Part shown: positions 36,966 through 46,376 of the stretch, piece by piece
Layout of the letters: the number at the start of each line of letters is the position of its first letter
How positions within the stretch are numbered: the first letter of the stretch is position 1
Assembly (NCBI GenBank): GCA_002360925.1
Contig: DERN01000008.1
Span: 9,091 to 73,090, forward strand
Direction: 5' to 3'
DNA: 64,000 bases
Source of the DNA: Flavobacteriaceae bacterium UBA3339
Lineage (GTDB): Bacteria; Bacteroidota; Bacteroidia; Flavobacteriales; Flavobacteriaceae
Program-made: the position numbers and the translations under genes
The notes under the pieces: model-generated
Told to the model about the DNA's origin: nothing
Seen by the model: the letters and a program-made list of their open reading frames with translations, nothing else
The model's database searches: none

Positions 36966-37682
36966 TTAGTTTGTTAGTTTAAAGTTGCTGTAACATTCAT
37001 TTACGGCAGTAAAAATTTGATAATCACTTGCTGTGTAAATAAATCGTTCAGAATGATTACAGCGCTGTAAAACCTTTACAATATCTTCTTTACTGATGTT
37101 TAAAAGGGCAGAAGCTAAATCACGATCGTATTTTGTTTTCATCAACTCAATCAATTCGACTTCCTTTTTAATCGAACTAATTTTCTTTACATCTTTGTTG
37201 TTACGTTTAATCGCGTTGTAAATTCCGTTTATCGGATTCAATCCAGAGTTATATGCTTCGGAAAAACCTGTAGGTCCAAAATCGCGATAATAAGGATAAT
37301 CAGCCAAAGCAATCAATTTCGTATCAACAGATAAAATTCCGGTTAATTTCAACGTATTAATCACAACTTCGTCTAAAACCGTTGAAAGATCTTTTAAATA
37401 AACGCGCTGATTTCCTTCTTTGTACCAATCTTTTGTAACTTTAATTTTTAAAGCTCTAAAACCTTCGGCTGAAACATGTAGTGTGTCGTTAACTTGTGCC
37501 AAAATAGAAAAAGATCCATCTTTTCCAGATTTCGCCATTTTCAAATTCGAAAGATTAATAATGCTGGCTCCACTTTCCGGAGAATAAGACAATTCGCTAA
37601 TAACAGTTCCGGAAATTGTTTTTTCCTGAGCAAAAGCTAAAATCGAATTAAGTAGAAAAAATAAAACTGCAAAATATCTCAT
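36966..37682 (-). CDS. Secreted carboxypeptidase-regulatory-like domain protein
   Basis: The 238-residue protein has a signal peptide (MRYFAVLFFLLNSILAFAQ) and a CarboxypepD_reg-like beta sandwich (about 22-105, ISGTVISELSYSPESGASII). The second half is helical and unrecognised. Unlike the barrel protein at 6,875 it has no plug or barrel, so it is a free periplasmic or surface protein. Single-gene unit. Function unknown. Confidence 0.85.
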   Translation of the reverse strand: MRYFAVLFFLLNSILAFAQEKTISGTVISELSYSPESGASIINLSNLKMAKSGKDGSFSILAQVNDTLHVSAEGFRALKIKVTKDWYKEGNQRVYLKDLSTVLDEVVINTLKLTGILSVDTKLIALADYPYYRDFGPTGFSEAYNSGLNPINGIYNAIKRNNKDVKKISSIKKEVELIELMKTKYDRDLASALLNISKEDIVKVLQRCNHSERFIYTASDYQIFTAVNECYSNFKLTN

Positions 37683-37758
37683 ATGTTTTTAGTATGAACC
37701 AAAAGTACTAGATATTTTGCAGTTAGTTGTTTATATTTTATAAATATTAACAAGAATG

Positions 37759-39573
37759 TTATTTAGAACGACGCGGTCTGTCTCCACGAACCGATTTACG
37801 TTCGTTTCTTAAAGGTCTGTCGTCTTCACGTCTACGACCAAATTTACGTTCTACGCCACCTCTGTCTGATCTATCAGAACGATCTGAAGAACGTTCATTT
37901 CCTCTGCTACGATCACGATCACCTCTTCTGTTATTGTGATCTCTGCGAGAAGAAGATCTTCCGCCGCCGCCACTTGTAGAAATTTCTACATTTACACGAC
38001 GACCTTCGTGGTTAATGTTGTTTAAAATTTCGATAACGCGATCACTGTGTTCAGCATCGGTATTAAAGAAAGAGAATCCTTCTTTTACATCAACTTTAAA
38101 TAAATCGTCACGACCTAAATCTAAAGTTTCACGTAAGAAATCTTTTAAACTCATCCAATCAAAATTATCTCTTGCACCTAAGTTTAAGAAATAACGAACC
38201 GATCCATCAGAATTTACTGTAGATTCGCCTCTTTCACGTTGAGATGATTTTGGAGATTCGATCGTATTGTTCTTTTTGTAGTATTGAATAAAACGATTGA
38301 ATTCTACAGCGAACATTTTGCGGATTAATTCTTCTTTTGTTAAATCGCCTAAAAGCTCTTCGATTTTTGGTAAATATTGATCGATTTCATCTGCAACTTC
38401 TACATTCTTCACTTTATTAGCTAAGTGAATCAACTGAACTTCGCAAATTTCCATTCCACTTGGAATCTTTTTCTCGATGAATTTCGTTTTTAAATTACGC
38501 TCGATTTGTTGAATCTTACGGAATTCGCTTTTTGTAATAATAACGATCGAAGTTCCTGTTTTTCCTGCACGACCTGTACGACCTGAACGGTGATTGTACG
38601 TTTCGATTTCGTCCGGTAATTGGTAATTAATTACGTGCGTAATATCGTCAACATCAATTCCACGAGCCGCAACATCGGTTGCAACCAACATTTGAATTTG
38701 ACGTCCGCGGAACGCTTTCATTACACCATCACGTTGTGCTTGCGATAAATCTCCGTGTAAAGCTGCTGCGTTGTAACCATCTTCGATCAATTTTTCGGCA
38801 ACTGCTTGCGTATCGCGTTTTGTTCTACAGAAAATAACTGAGAAAATTTCAGGATTCATATCCGCAATACGTTTTAAAGCTGGATAACGATCACGTCCGC
38901 CTACTAAATAATATTCGTGCGAAACGTTGGTTGAACCTTGATTTTTATGTCCTACTGTAATTTCTTGCGGAGTTGTCATGAATTCTCTTGCAATTCTAGC
39001 AACTTCGTTTGGCATAGTTGCAGAAAACAACCATGTTTGTTTTTCGTCTGGTGTGTCAGATAAAATAGAAGTAATGTCTTCATAGAATCCCATGTTTAAC
39101 ATTTCGTCTGCTTCGTCTAAAACACAAATTTGAATGTTTTTAATGTTTACAAGATTACGATTAATCATATCTTGCATACGTCCTGGAGTTGCCACAATAA
39201 TTTGCGCACCTCTTTTTACTTCACGAGCTTGTTCTGTAATGCTCGCGCCACCATAAACTGCAACCGTATGTAACCCTCGTACATATTTAGAATATTGCTT
39301 TATTTCGTTGGTGATTTGTAAACACAATTCTCTGGTAGGCGATAGGATCAATGCCTGTGTGCTTCTGTTCTCTGGATCAATTTTTTGAATCAGAGGAAAA
39401 CCGAAAGCTGCTGTTTTCCCAGTACCCGTTTGCGCCAATGCAACAATATCTGTATCTTGCTGCAGTAAAAGGGGAATAGCTTTTTCCTGTACCTCTGAAG
39501 GGTTTTCAAAACCTAAGTCCTGAATTGCTTTTAATAGCAATTCATCTAATCCTAATTCTTGGAATTTATTCAT
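37759..39573 (-). CDS. DEAD-box RNA helicase with DbpA-like RNA-binding domain
   Basis: A 604-residue DeaD/CsdA-type helicase for ribosome assembly or mRNA decay. I start at the ATG at 39571-39573, just before MNKFQELGLDELL; the longer frame runs into the promoter region. Motifs: AQTGTGKTAAFGFP (Walker A), VLDEADEML, SATMP, and HRSGRTGRAGKTG (motif VI). A DbpA-like RNA-binding domain lies at about 475-550, followed by an RG/RS/RD-rich basic tail (about 560-604). The tail is likely disordered and RNA-binding. Confidence 0.95.
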   Translation of the reverse strand: MNKFQELGLDELLLKAIQDLGFENPSEVQEKAIPLLLQQDTDIVALAQTGTGKTAAFGFPLIQKIDPENRSTQALILSPTRELCLQITNEIKQYSKYVRGLHTVAVYGGASITEQAREVKRGAQIIVATPGRMQDMINRNLVNIKNIQICVLDEADEMLNMGFYEDITSILSDTPDEKQTWLFSATMPNEVARIAREFMTTPQEITVGHKNQGSTNVSHEYYLVGGRDRYPALKRIADMNPEIFSVIFCRTKRDTQAVAEKLIEDGYNAAALHGDLSQAQRDGVMKAFRGRQIQMLVATDVAARGIDVDDITHVINYQLPDEIETYNHRSGRTGRAGKTGTSIVIITKSEFRKIQQIERNLKTKFIEKKIPSGMEICEVQLIHLANKVKNVEVADEIDQYLPKIEELLGDLTKEELIRKMFAVEFNRFIQYYKKNNTIESPKSSQRERGESTVNSDGSVRYFLNLGARDNFDWMSLKDFLRETLDLGRDDLFKVDVKEGFSFFNTDAEHSDRVIEILNNINHEGRRVNVEISTSGGGGRSSSRRDHNNRRGDRDRSRGNERSSDRSDRSDRGGVERKFGRRREDDRPLRNERKSVRGDRPRRSK

Positions 39574-39882
39574 ATAATTTTTAAAATAGCTGCAAAGGTA
39601 CTCTTTTTTTTGCATATTTTAAATTTTAATATACGATCTACTGATTATTTTTATAATTTGATAAGAAATAACCTTTTAGATTTGGTTATTGATAATCTAA
39701 AGTTAATAAATAGGGCTTATTTTTAGTGGATTAAGATTACGCTTTCTATCTTAGATAAAAATGCTATTAATTTTCAACAGATTTTCTTCCTATGGCTTAT
39801 TTTTGTGTACTTTGAGTTAAAATTTATTTTTGAATTTCAAGGATTTACTTACTTTCGTTTAAAAACATCAATCTATATAATT
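39574..39882. other. 309-base divergent intergenic region
   Basis: AT-rich spacer between the helicase and the next gene. I see a short hairpin-capable stretch (AATAACC near 39667 with GGTTATT near 39683) in the leader side of the helicase but no ORF, repeat or RNA gene. Promoters for both genes should lie here. Confidence 0.5.
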
Positions 39883-40383
39883 ATGAAAAACATTTTTTTA
39901 TTACTATTCAATTTACTTACGTTGTTAAGTTTTTCCCAAAATGAAAAAAAATATAGATATCCATTTTATTTGAATATTGTGATGAACAGTGAGCAAAATT
40001 ATGGAATGAATGTTGAATCTTCACCATATTTTTTAAAAGACAATATTCTTCAATTATATCCAACTGAAAAGTTGTTTATTGAAACTGAAATTAAAAATGA
40101 TACTATTTTTTCAATGAAAATAGTAAAGGAAAATCTTTATCCTGAAAAAACTATTGAAGTTGATTTTAAACAACATGCAGAAGATAGAAGTAAAGTTTCG
40201 ATGTTTTTAATTGTGAAAAATCCTTTTGATAAAAATTTAATTTATACAGCCCTTATGTACACACCTAATAGTAACGATTGGAAGTCAACAAGTATTTTAC
40301 CTGTGAGGCCAAAATTGGCAGGTATTGAAGTTTGGCCTCATGCAATTATAACTTTAGTTTTGATGGATTGGAAATTAGATTGA
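39883..40383 (+). CDS. Secreted protein of unknown function
   Basis: I start at the ATG at 39883 because it places a signal peptide (MKNIFLLLFNLLTLLSFSQ) at the N-terminus, giving 166 residues. The mature part is beta-like, with no motif I recognise. Its stop nearly touches the convergent rdgB gene (1-base gap), without a visible hairpin between. Function unknown. Confidence 0.7.
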   Translation: MKNIFLLLFNLLTLLSFSQNEKKYRYPFYLNIVMNSEQNYGMNVESSPYFLKDNILQLYPTEKLFIETEIKNDTIFSMKIVKENLYPEKTIEVDFKQHAEDRSKVSMFLIVKNPFDKNLIYTALMYTPNSNDWKSTSILPVRPKLAGIEVWPHAIITLVLMDWKLD

Positions 40384-40384
40384 T

Positions 40385-40963
40385 TTACTCTAATCTCGTC
40401 AAAAACTCAATTAATTTTTCAACAGCTCTTCCGCGGTGGCTCATTTTATTTTTATCTTCTAAAGTCATTTCGGCAAAGGTTTTACCTAAATATTCCGGTT
40501 CAAAAATAGGATCGTAACCAAAACCATTTGTCCCTTTTTGTTCGTTTCGTATTTCACCTTCAACTGTTCCTGTAAATAAATACTGTTCGTTATTAATGTT
40601 TAAAGCAATTACGGTTTTAAATTTCGCTTTTCGATTCGATACTCCATTTAAGTTTTCTAAAACCTTTTGCATATTCGCTTCGCTATTCTTTTCTTCGCCT
40701 GCATATCGAGCCGAATAAACTCCAGGTTCGCCGTTTAAAGCTTCAATTTCTAATCCAGTATCGTCCGCAAAGCAAGGTAAATTATATTTTTCGGTTACAT
40801 AATTCGCTTTAATAATGGCATTTTCTTCTAAAGTTGTTCCTGTTTCTTCAATATCTTCAAAACAACCTATTTCTTCTAATGTTACAATTTGAATTGATTC
40901 AGGAACTTGATTTTGAATTTCCTGTACTTTATTTTTATTGTTTGATGCAAATACGATTTTCAT
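40385..40963 (-). CDS. Non-canonical purine NTP diphosphatase (RdgB/HAM1)
   Basis: Hydrolyses ITP, dITP and XTP to keep damaged purines out of DNA and RNA. The 192-residue protein shows FASNNKNKVQEIQ at the start, the catalytic FADDTGLEIEALNGEPGVYS, GTNGFGYDPIFEPE and KMSHRGRAVEKL. It is 3 bases downstream of recG, so the two genome-maintenance genes are co-transcribed. Confidence 0.97.
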   Translation of the reverse strand: MKIVFASNNKNKVQEIQNQVPESIQIVTLEEIGCFEDIEETGTTLEENAIIKANYVTEKYNLPCFADDTGLEIEALNGEPGVYSARYAGEEKNSEANMQKVLENLNGVSNRKAKFKTVIALNINNEQYLFTGTVEGEIRNEQKGTNGFGYDPIFEPEYLGKTFAEMTLEDKNKMSHRGRAVEKLIEFLTRLE

Positions 40964-40966
40964 AAT

Positions 40967-43075
40967 TTAACTGATATAATTCCAAATATTATTTTTGCGT
41001 GCCAATAGTTCAAAAGCTATTTTTAAAGCTTGATGTTCAGGTTTTTCTAGATTTAAATCGGATTTTAATAATTCGATTGCTTTATGTCGGGCTAATTTCA
41101 AGATTTCTTGATCCTTAACTAAATCGGCAATTTGTAAATTTAAAACGCCACTTTGTTGTGTTCCCATAATATCGCCTGGACCGCGAAGTTTTAAATCGAT
41201 TTCCGAAATTTCAAAACCATCATTTGTTTTGCACATCGCTTCCATTCGAACTTTTGTATCGTTACTCAACTTATCGCCAGTCATTAAAATACAATAACTT
41301 TGCTCGGCGCCACGACCAACTCTTCCACGCAACTGATGCAACTGACTTAAACCGAAACGCTCGGCACTTTCGATAATCATAACCGAAGCATTTGGCACAT
41401 TTACACCAACCTCGATAACTGTTGTGGCAATCATTATATTGGTTTCGCCTTTCACAAAACGTTCCATTTCTGCGTCTTTATCTTTCGGATGCATTTGTCC
41501 GTGTACAATACTAACTCGATATTCGGGAAGTGGAAAATCGCGCGAAATAGCTTCATATCCATCCATTAAATTCTTATAATCCATTTTTTCACTTTCTTGA
41601 ATCAACGGATATACAATATAGATTTGTCTTCCTTTGGTAATTTCTTGTTTAATGAAATGTAAAACTTGCAAACGTCTGCTTTCAAAAAAATGCAATGTTT
41701 GAATGGGTTTTCTGCCTGGCGGAAGTTCGTCAATCACCGAAACATCCAAATCACCATATAAACTCATTGCCAAAGTTCGCGGAATTGGCGTTGCAGTCAT
41801 AACTAAAACGTGTGGCGGCAATGTATTTTTTTTCCACATTTTAGAACGTTGTTCAACTCCGAAACGATGTTGTTCATCGATAATTGAAAGACCTAAATTT
41901 TTAAACTGTACTTTATCTTCTAGCAAAGCATGCGTGCCGATTAAAATATGAATGCTTCCGTTTAAAAGATCTTCATGAATTTGATTACGCTCTTTTGTTT
42001 TGGTAGAACCTGTTAATAAAGCCACATTTACGCCGATTTTATCTGCCATTTCTTGGATTCCTATAAAATGTTGATTTGCTAAAATTTCAGTCGGAGCCAT
42101 TAAACAAGCTTGAAAACCGTTATCTAAAGCCAACAACATCGTCATAAAACCTACAATGGTTTTTCCTGCGCCTACATCGCCTTGTAACAATCGATTCATT
42201 TGCGCTTCGCGAGCCATATCGGTTCTAATTTCTTTTAAAACTCGTTTTTGAGCATTTGTAAGCGGAAAAGGCAAATGTTCGTGATAAAATGTATTGAAAT
42301 AATCGCCAACCTGACTAAAAGCGAATCCTTTTATTTTATGTTTTCGAACTACATTTTTGGAAAGTAATTGTAATTGAATAAAAAACAATTCTTCAAATTT
42401 TAATCGAAATTGAGCTCGATTCAATAATTCGGCACTTTTTGGAAAATGAATATTGAAAAAAGCTTCGTTTTTAGGAAGCAATCGCAATTCGTTTATTAAA
42501 TTTTCTGGAAAAACTTCTTTAAATAAATGATGTGTTTCAATAAAAACTTGTTGCATCATTTTAGTAATGCTTCGATTCGAAATATTTTTCTGAGCTGATT
42601 TTTCTGTCGAAGGATAAACAGGTTGTAAAGCCGTTTTCATACTTTTTTTATGCTCTTCCAACAATTCCATTTCGGGATGCGGCATCGAAAAAGTTCCATT
42701 AAAATGGTTGATTTTTCCAAAAATCACATAAGGTTGGTTAATCTGTAAGTTTTCTTTAATCCATTTAAAACCTTGAAACCAGATTAATTCCATTTCATTA
42801 AATCCGTCTGTAAACGTTGCAACTAATCTTTTACCGCGTTTTTGTTCAATTGTTTTTAAATGAATAATTTTTCCAACAATTTGAATTTCTGAATTGATAT
42901 TCGCGTTTAATTCCGCAATTTTATAATACTTCGTTCGATCTAAATATTTATAAGGATATAAATTAATGAGATCTTTATAAGTAAAAATTTGAAGTTCTTT
43001 TTTTAACACAGCAGCACGCAAAGGACCAACGCCTTTTAGATATTCTATTGGAGTTTCTAAAATACTTTGCTGCAT
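40967..43075 (-). CDS. recG: ATP-dependent DNA helicase RecG
   Basis: Branch-migration helicase that remodels stalled forks and Holliday junctions. The 702 residues have the N-terminal wedge/OB domain (about 60-150), the helicase lobe with LLQGDVGAGKTIV (Walker A), the DEQH box in IIDEQHRFGVEQR, VMTATPIPRTLA (motif III), and the second lobe ending LHQLRGRVGRGAEQSYCIL with the RecG TRG-region NDGFEISEIDLKLRGPGDI. Confidence 0.97.
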   Translation of the reverse strand: MQQSILETPIEYLKGVGPLRAAVLKKELQIFTYKDLINLYPYKYLDRTKYYKIAELNANINSEIQIVGKIIHLKTIEQKRGKRLVATFTDGFNEMELIWFQGFKWIKENLQINQPYVIFGKINHFNGTFSMPHPEMELLEEHKKSMKTALQPVYPSTEKSAQKNISNRSITKMMQQVFIETHHLFKEVFPENLINELRLLPKNEAFFNIHFPKSAELLNRAQFRLKFEELFFIQLQLLSKNVVRKHKIKGFAFSQVGDYFNTFYHEHLPFPLTNAQKRVLKEIRTDMAREAQMNRLLQGDVGAGKTIVGFMTMLLALDNGFQACLMAPTEILANQHFIGIQEMADKIGVNVALLTGSTKTKERNQIHEDLLNGSIHILIGTHALLEDKVQFKNLGLSIIDEQHRFGVEQRSKMWKKNTLPPHVLVMTATPIPRTLAMSLYGDLDVSVIDELPPGRKPIQTLHFFESRRLQVLHFIKQEITKGRQIYIVYPLIQESEKMDYKNLMDGYEAISRDFPLPEYRVSIVHGQMHPKDKDAEMERFVKGETNIMIATTVIEVGVNVPNASVMIIESAERFGLSQLHQLRGRVGRGAEQSYCILMTGDKLSNDTKVRMEAMCKTNDGFEISEIDLKLRGPGDIMGTQQSGVLNLQIADLVKDQEILKLARHKAIELLKSDLNLEKPEHQALKIAFELLARKNNIWNYIS

Positions 43076-43190
43076 TTTTTTGTTTTTGCTAAGTTAAAGG
43101 TATTTGATGGAATTTTAAAATTCATTTCAATTGATTTGATGTGATAAAAAATATTATATATTTACAAATAATTAACATTTTATAAGAAAT

Positions 43191-44189
43191 ATGAAGAAGA
43201 TTTTATTGCTTTCATTATTGTCTGTTTTTAGTTTGCTTTCATGTAATGAGGATGAAAAATTACAAGAAGAACCAGTTAAGAATTATAAAACCTTTCAGAA
43301 AGTAAAAGTAGCATTTGCCGAAGGAGAATCTCAAAGTGCTGAAGGAATTTTTAATTTTCCAACAGATGTTGAGAAAATTAAAAGCGTGAAAATGTATATT
43401 CAAGATTTTTGTCCAAATAAAGATTGTGACGAATGGGATCGTTTCGCAAATGTATATGTAAAAGATAAAACATCGGGAGAATGGTATGAAATAGGTCGTT
43501 TTATTACGCCATACTGGGTTGGAACTGAAAAATTAGAAAGAGGTTTAGAAGTTGATGTAACCGATTTTAAATCATTATTAACAGGAGCTACCGAATTGAA
43601 AATTTATACGGAAACTTGGTCGGCTAAAGGAAGAACGTATAGTGTTGATTTTGATTTTGAATATGGAACTCCAGATTATAAATACTCGGCAGTTGTTCCT
43701 GTTTTTCAATATAATAAATCATCTATAGACGGAGTCCCTTATGGTAAAACTCACAGTTTTGATATGTCTCGAAAAATTAATATTGCTTCAGGAACAGAAA
43801 TAGCTTATTTAAGAACTATTATTTCAGGTTGGGGACATGCGATGCCTGGAAACTGCGCAGAATGGTGTGTAAGAACGCATCATATTACTATTAATGGCAC
43901 TTCTACTTTTGATCATAAATTAGAGGGAATTGGTTGTGCAAAAAATCCAATTAATAATCAATCACCGGGAAACTGGAAAGACGACCGTGCAGGATGGTGT
44001 CCAGGAATGGTTGTTCCTGTAAGATTTAACAATCTCCAAAAATCGTTATTTGGAACAGCTTTTGATTTTGAATATCAGTTTGAAAACTGGACAAATAACG
44101 GAAGTAATGGAGATGCTTTTTATGCGATTTCTACTTTTGTTGTTGTTAAAAGTAATAATCCAATTACAAAACCTACAGTTACAAATTAA
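43191..44189 (+). CDS. Peptide-N-glycosidase F, lipoprotein form
   Basis: Cleaves N-linked glycans from glycoproteins at Asn-GlcNAc. The 332-residue product follows the sequence of Elizabethkingia PNGase F almost end to end, as I recall it (NVYVKDKTSGEWYEIGRFIT, VDVTDFKSLL, YNKSSIDGVPYGK, NPINNQSPGNW). The catalytic Asp60, Glu118 and Glu206 correspond to Asp83, Glu141 and Glu224. All six disulfide cysteines are kept (74/79, 222/226, 249/270). A loop before Cys222 is 5 residues shorter. The N-terminus has a lipobox (LLSC, Cys18), so this form should be membrane-anchored. It stands alone between recG and bcp. Confidence 0.95.
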   Translation: MKKILLLSLLSVFSLLSCNEDEKLQEEPVKNYKTFQKVKVAFAEGESQSAEGIFNFPTDVEKIKSVKMYIQDFCPNKDCDEWDRFANVYVKDKTSGEWYEIGRFITPYWVGTEKLERGLEVDVTDFKSLLTGATELKIYTETWSAKGRTYSVDFDFEYGTPDYKYSAVVPVFQYNKSSIDGVPYGKTHSFDMSRKINIASGTEIAYLRTIISGWGHAMPGNCAEWCVRTHHITINGTSTFDHKLEGIGCAKNPINNQSPGNWKDDRAGWCPGMVVPVRFNNLQKSLFGTAFDFEYQFENWTNNGSNGDAFYAISTFVVVKSNNPITKPTVTN

Positions 44190-44193
44190 TACT

Positions 44194-44224
44194 AAAAACC
44201 GTCGCATATTATGCGACGGTTTTT
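44194..44224. terminator. Bidirectional terminator between the PNGase gene and bcp
   Basis: AAAAACCGTCGCAT pairs with ATGCGACGGTTTTT around a 3-base loop. Confidence 0.86.
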
Positions 44225-44676
44225 TATTTCAAAATCTGATTAGTATGTTCTTTGGTTTTTACTTTTGAAATAATATCTTCAATTAAACCATCTTCATCAA
44301 TAATAAAGGTTGTTCGGTGGATTCCGTCGTATTCACGTCCCATAAATTTTTTAGGTCCCCAAACGCCATAAGCATTAATGATTACTTTATCTTCATCGGC
44401 AATTAAAGGATATTCTAAGTTGTTTTTTGTAGCAAAATTCAATTGACGTTTCTGAGAATCGGCACTTACTCCAATAACTTGATAATTGGCATTTACAAAA
44501 CGCTCAATATTATTCTGTAAATCGCACGCTTCGGCAGTACATCCTGGAGTCGAAGCTTTTGGATAAAAAAATAAAACCACTTTTTTTCCTTTAAAATCAG
44601 TCAAGCTAATTTCTTTTCCATTTTGATCTATTCCTTTGAAATCCGGAGCTTTTTCTCCTATTTTTAATGTAGTCAT
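44224..44676 (-). CDS. bcp: Thioredoxin-dependent thiol peroxidase (BCP-type peroxiredoxin)
   Basis: Reduces organic and hydrogen peroxides using thioredoxin. The 150-residue protein has the peroxidatic Cys46 in YPKASTPGCTAEACDL and a resolving Cys51 five residues on, which is the alpha-2 BCP arrangement. The conserved Thr and the downstream Arg (GIHRTTFIID) are present. It is cytoplasmic, convergent with the PNGase gene and divergent from nth. Confidence 0.96.
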   Translation of the reverse strand: MTTLKIGEKAPDFKGIDQNGKEISLTDFKGKKVVLFFYPKASTPGCTAEACDLQNNIERFVNANYQVIGVSADSQKRQLNFATKNNLEYPLIADEDKVIINAYGVWGPKKFMGREYDGIHRTTFIIDEDGLIEDIISKVKTKEHTNQILK

Positions 44677-44720
44677 TATTTCGTATTTTTGTAAAATTAC
44701 AAATCATTTCAATATATCAA

Positions 44721-45380
44721 ATGACCAAAGCCGAAAAAGTTCAGTTTGTAATCGATACATTAGAAGAGCTTTATCCCAATGTGCCAATTCCTTTAGATCA
44801 CAAAGATCCTTATACGTTATTAATTGCGGTTTTGCTTTCTGCTCAATGTACCGATGTTCGAGTTAATCAAATTACGCCGTTACTTTTTGCAAAAGCCGAT
44901 AATCCGTATGATATGGTAAAGCTTTCGATTGAAGAAATAGCTGATATTATTCGCCCTTGCGGACTTTCACCAATGAAATCGAAAGGAATTTATGGATTGA
45001 GTAAAATGTTGATTGAACAATATAATGGCGAAGTTCCAGCTGATATTAAAGCTTTAGAAACTTTCCCGGCAGTTGGTCACAAAACGGCTTCGGTTGTCAT
45101 GTCACAAGCTTTTAATATTCCGGCTTTTCCGGTCGATACACACATTCATCGATTAATGTTTAGATGGAATTTAAGTTCTGGAAAAAGTGTTGAGCAAACC
45201 GAAAAAGATGCAAAAAAGTTGTTCCCAGAAGATAAATGGAATAAACTTCATTTACAAATGGTTTGGTACGGACGAGAATATTCGCCTGCTCGCGGCTGGA
45301 AACTCGAAAAAGATATTATTACCAAAACAATTGGAAAAAAGTCACTAATAAACGAATTGCTTAAAACGAATAAACAATAG
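44721..45380 (+). CDS. nth: Endonuclease III without iron-sulfur cluster
   Basis: Base-excision repair glycosylase/AP lyase for oxidised pyrimidines. The 219-residue protein has LLIAVLLSAQCTDVRVNQ, the helix-hairpin-helix LETFPAVGHKTA with the catalytic Lys121, and FPVDTHIHRL with the catalytic Asp139. The C-terminal Cys-X6-Cys-X2-Cys-X5-Cys that holds the 4Fe-4S cluster in E. coli Nth is absent: residues 180-219 contain no cysteine. The gene is intact and ends at a terminator. Confidence 0.95.
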   Translation: MTKAEKVQFVIDTLEELYPNVPIPLDHKDPYTLLIAVLLSAQCTDVRVNQITPLLFAKADNPYDMVKLSIEEIADIIRPCGLSPMKSKGIYGLSKMLIEQYNGEVPADIKALETFPAVGHKTASVVMSQAFNIPAFPVDTHIHRLMFRWNLSSGKSVEQTEKDAKKLFPEDKWNKLHLQMVWYGREYSPARGWKLEKDIITKTIGKKSLINELLKTNKQ

Positions 45381-45382
45381 AA

Positions 45383-45414
45383 AAAAAGGAACTTTAAATT
45401 TAAAGTTCCTTTTT
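45383..45414. terminator. Bidirectional terminator after nth
   Basis: A perfect palindrome, AAAAAGGAACTTTAAA with TTTAAAGTTCCTTTTT. It touches the stop codon of the small minus-strand ORF at 45414-45557, so it can close that transcript too. Confidence 0.83.
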
Positions 45415-45557
45415 CAGTTTTGAAAAGTTATGAAATTAAATGGGTCTTTTTTCAAGACAACAGTACTTTTTGAATAATTTAAAATAAAATCTACTGTTTG
45501 TTGTTTTGGTAAAAGATTGGGCTGCGGTTTGTTATTTTTCTTGTAATTTTTTATCAT
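45414..45557 (-). CDS. Possible 47-residue protein downstream of the sigma-factor gene
   Basis: An ORF too short for common cut-offs. It starts at the ATG at 45555-45557 and encodes a basic product beginning MIKNYKKNNKPQPNLLPKQQ and continuing TVDFILNYSKS. It looks protein-like rather than random. It lies 57 bases downstream of the sigma factor on the same strand and stops exactly at a terminator, which supports a transcribed unit. It has no signal peptide. I recall similar short proteins near flavobacterial sigma genes but cannot verify it. Confidence 0.5.
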   Translation of the reverse strand: MIKNYKKNNKPQPNLLPKQQTVDFILNYSKSTVVLKKDPFNFITFQN

Positions 45558-45614
45558 ATAACTACTTGTATTTGATGTTGTTTATATGATAACGCAATAG
45601 TTTTAATTATATTG

Positions 45615-46199
45615 TTAGTCGTTTAAAATAATTTGTTTTTGTTGAATCATTTTTCTCAAATTAATAACGGCATAACGCATTCTTCCTAAAGCGGTATTTA
45701 TGCTTATTCCCGAAAGTTCGGCAATTTCCTTAAAGCTTAAATCGTCGTAAAGGCGCAATCTTATAATTTCTTGTTGATCGTCAGGTAAACGTAAAATCAA
45801 AGTATGCAAATCGTCTTCAATTTGTTCCGTAATCATTTGGCTTTCTATATTCATTGCAGGATCTTCCACTCTGCTAAAAATAGAATACTCTTCCTGATCG
45901 CGTTGAAACTGAACTTTATTCGATTTTCTGAAATGATCAATCACTAAATTATGGGCAATACGCAAAACCCAAGGTAAAAATTTACCTTCTTCGTTATAAT
46001 TATCTTTTCGAATGGTATTAATGACTTTAATAAAAGTTTCCTGAAAAAGATCGTCTGTTAAATCCCGATCTTTTACTTTCGAAAAAATAAAACTAAAAAT
46101 ACGTGATTGGTGGCGCTCAATTAACTGCGCTAAAGCCCATTCATTTCCAGAAGCGTATTCGCGAACTAATACAGCATCTGGCAAAAATACTTTTGCCAT
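45615..46199 (-). CDS. ECF-type RNA polymerase sigma factor
   Basis: A 194-residue sigma-70 family protein of the extracytoplasmic-function type. Region 2 spans about residues 20-95 (DLTDDLFQETFIKVI and FLPWVLRIAHNLVIDHFRK, the -10 recognition helix); region 4 spans about 130-185 (LPDDQQEIIRLRLYDDLSFK, then ISINTALGRMRYAVINLRK). There is no adjacent anti-sigma factor, so control is not visible here. It is monocistronic or with the small ORF behind it. Confidence 0.95.
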   Translation of the reverse strand: MAKVFLPDAVLVREYASGNEWALAQLIERHQSRIFSFIFSKVKDRDLTDDLFQETFIKVINTIRKDNYNEEGKFLPWVLRIAHNLVIDHFRKSNKVQFQRDQEEYSIFSRVEDPAMNIESQMITEQIEDDLHTLILRLPDDQQEIIRLRLYDDLSFKEIAELSGISINTALGRMRYAVINLRKMIQQKQIILND

Positions 46200-46376
46200 C
46201 TTACTTATGTTTTAGGTTTTTACTATAAGTACAGATGTTTAATAGGCTTTGTTTTTAGAGTGTTATAGGACAAATATATAAAAAAATCCTTTTCTTAAAA
46301 AAAACTTAAAGAAAATATCAACATTTTTTTAAGTTATTGTGTTTTTGTTTGAAAGGTTTGTAAGCGAATTATTTCG

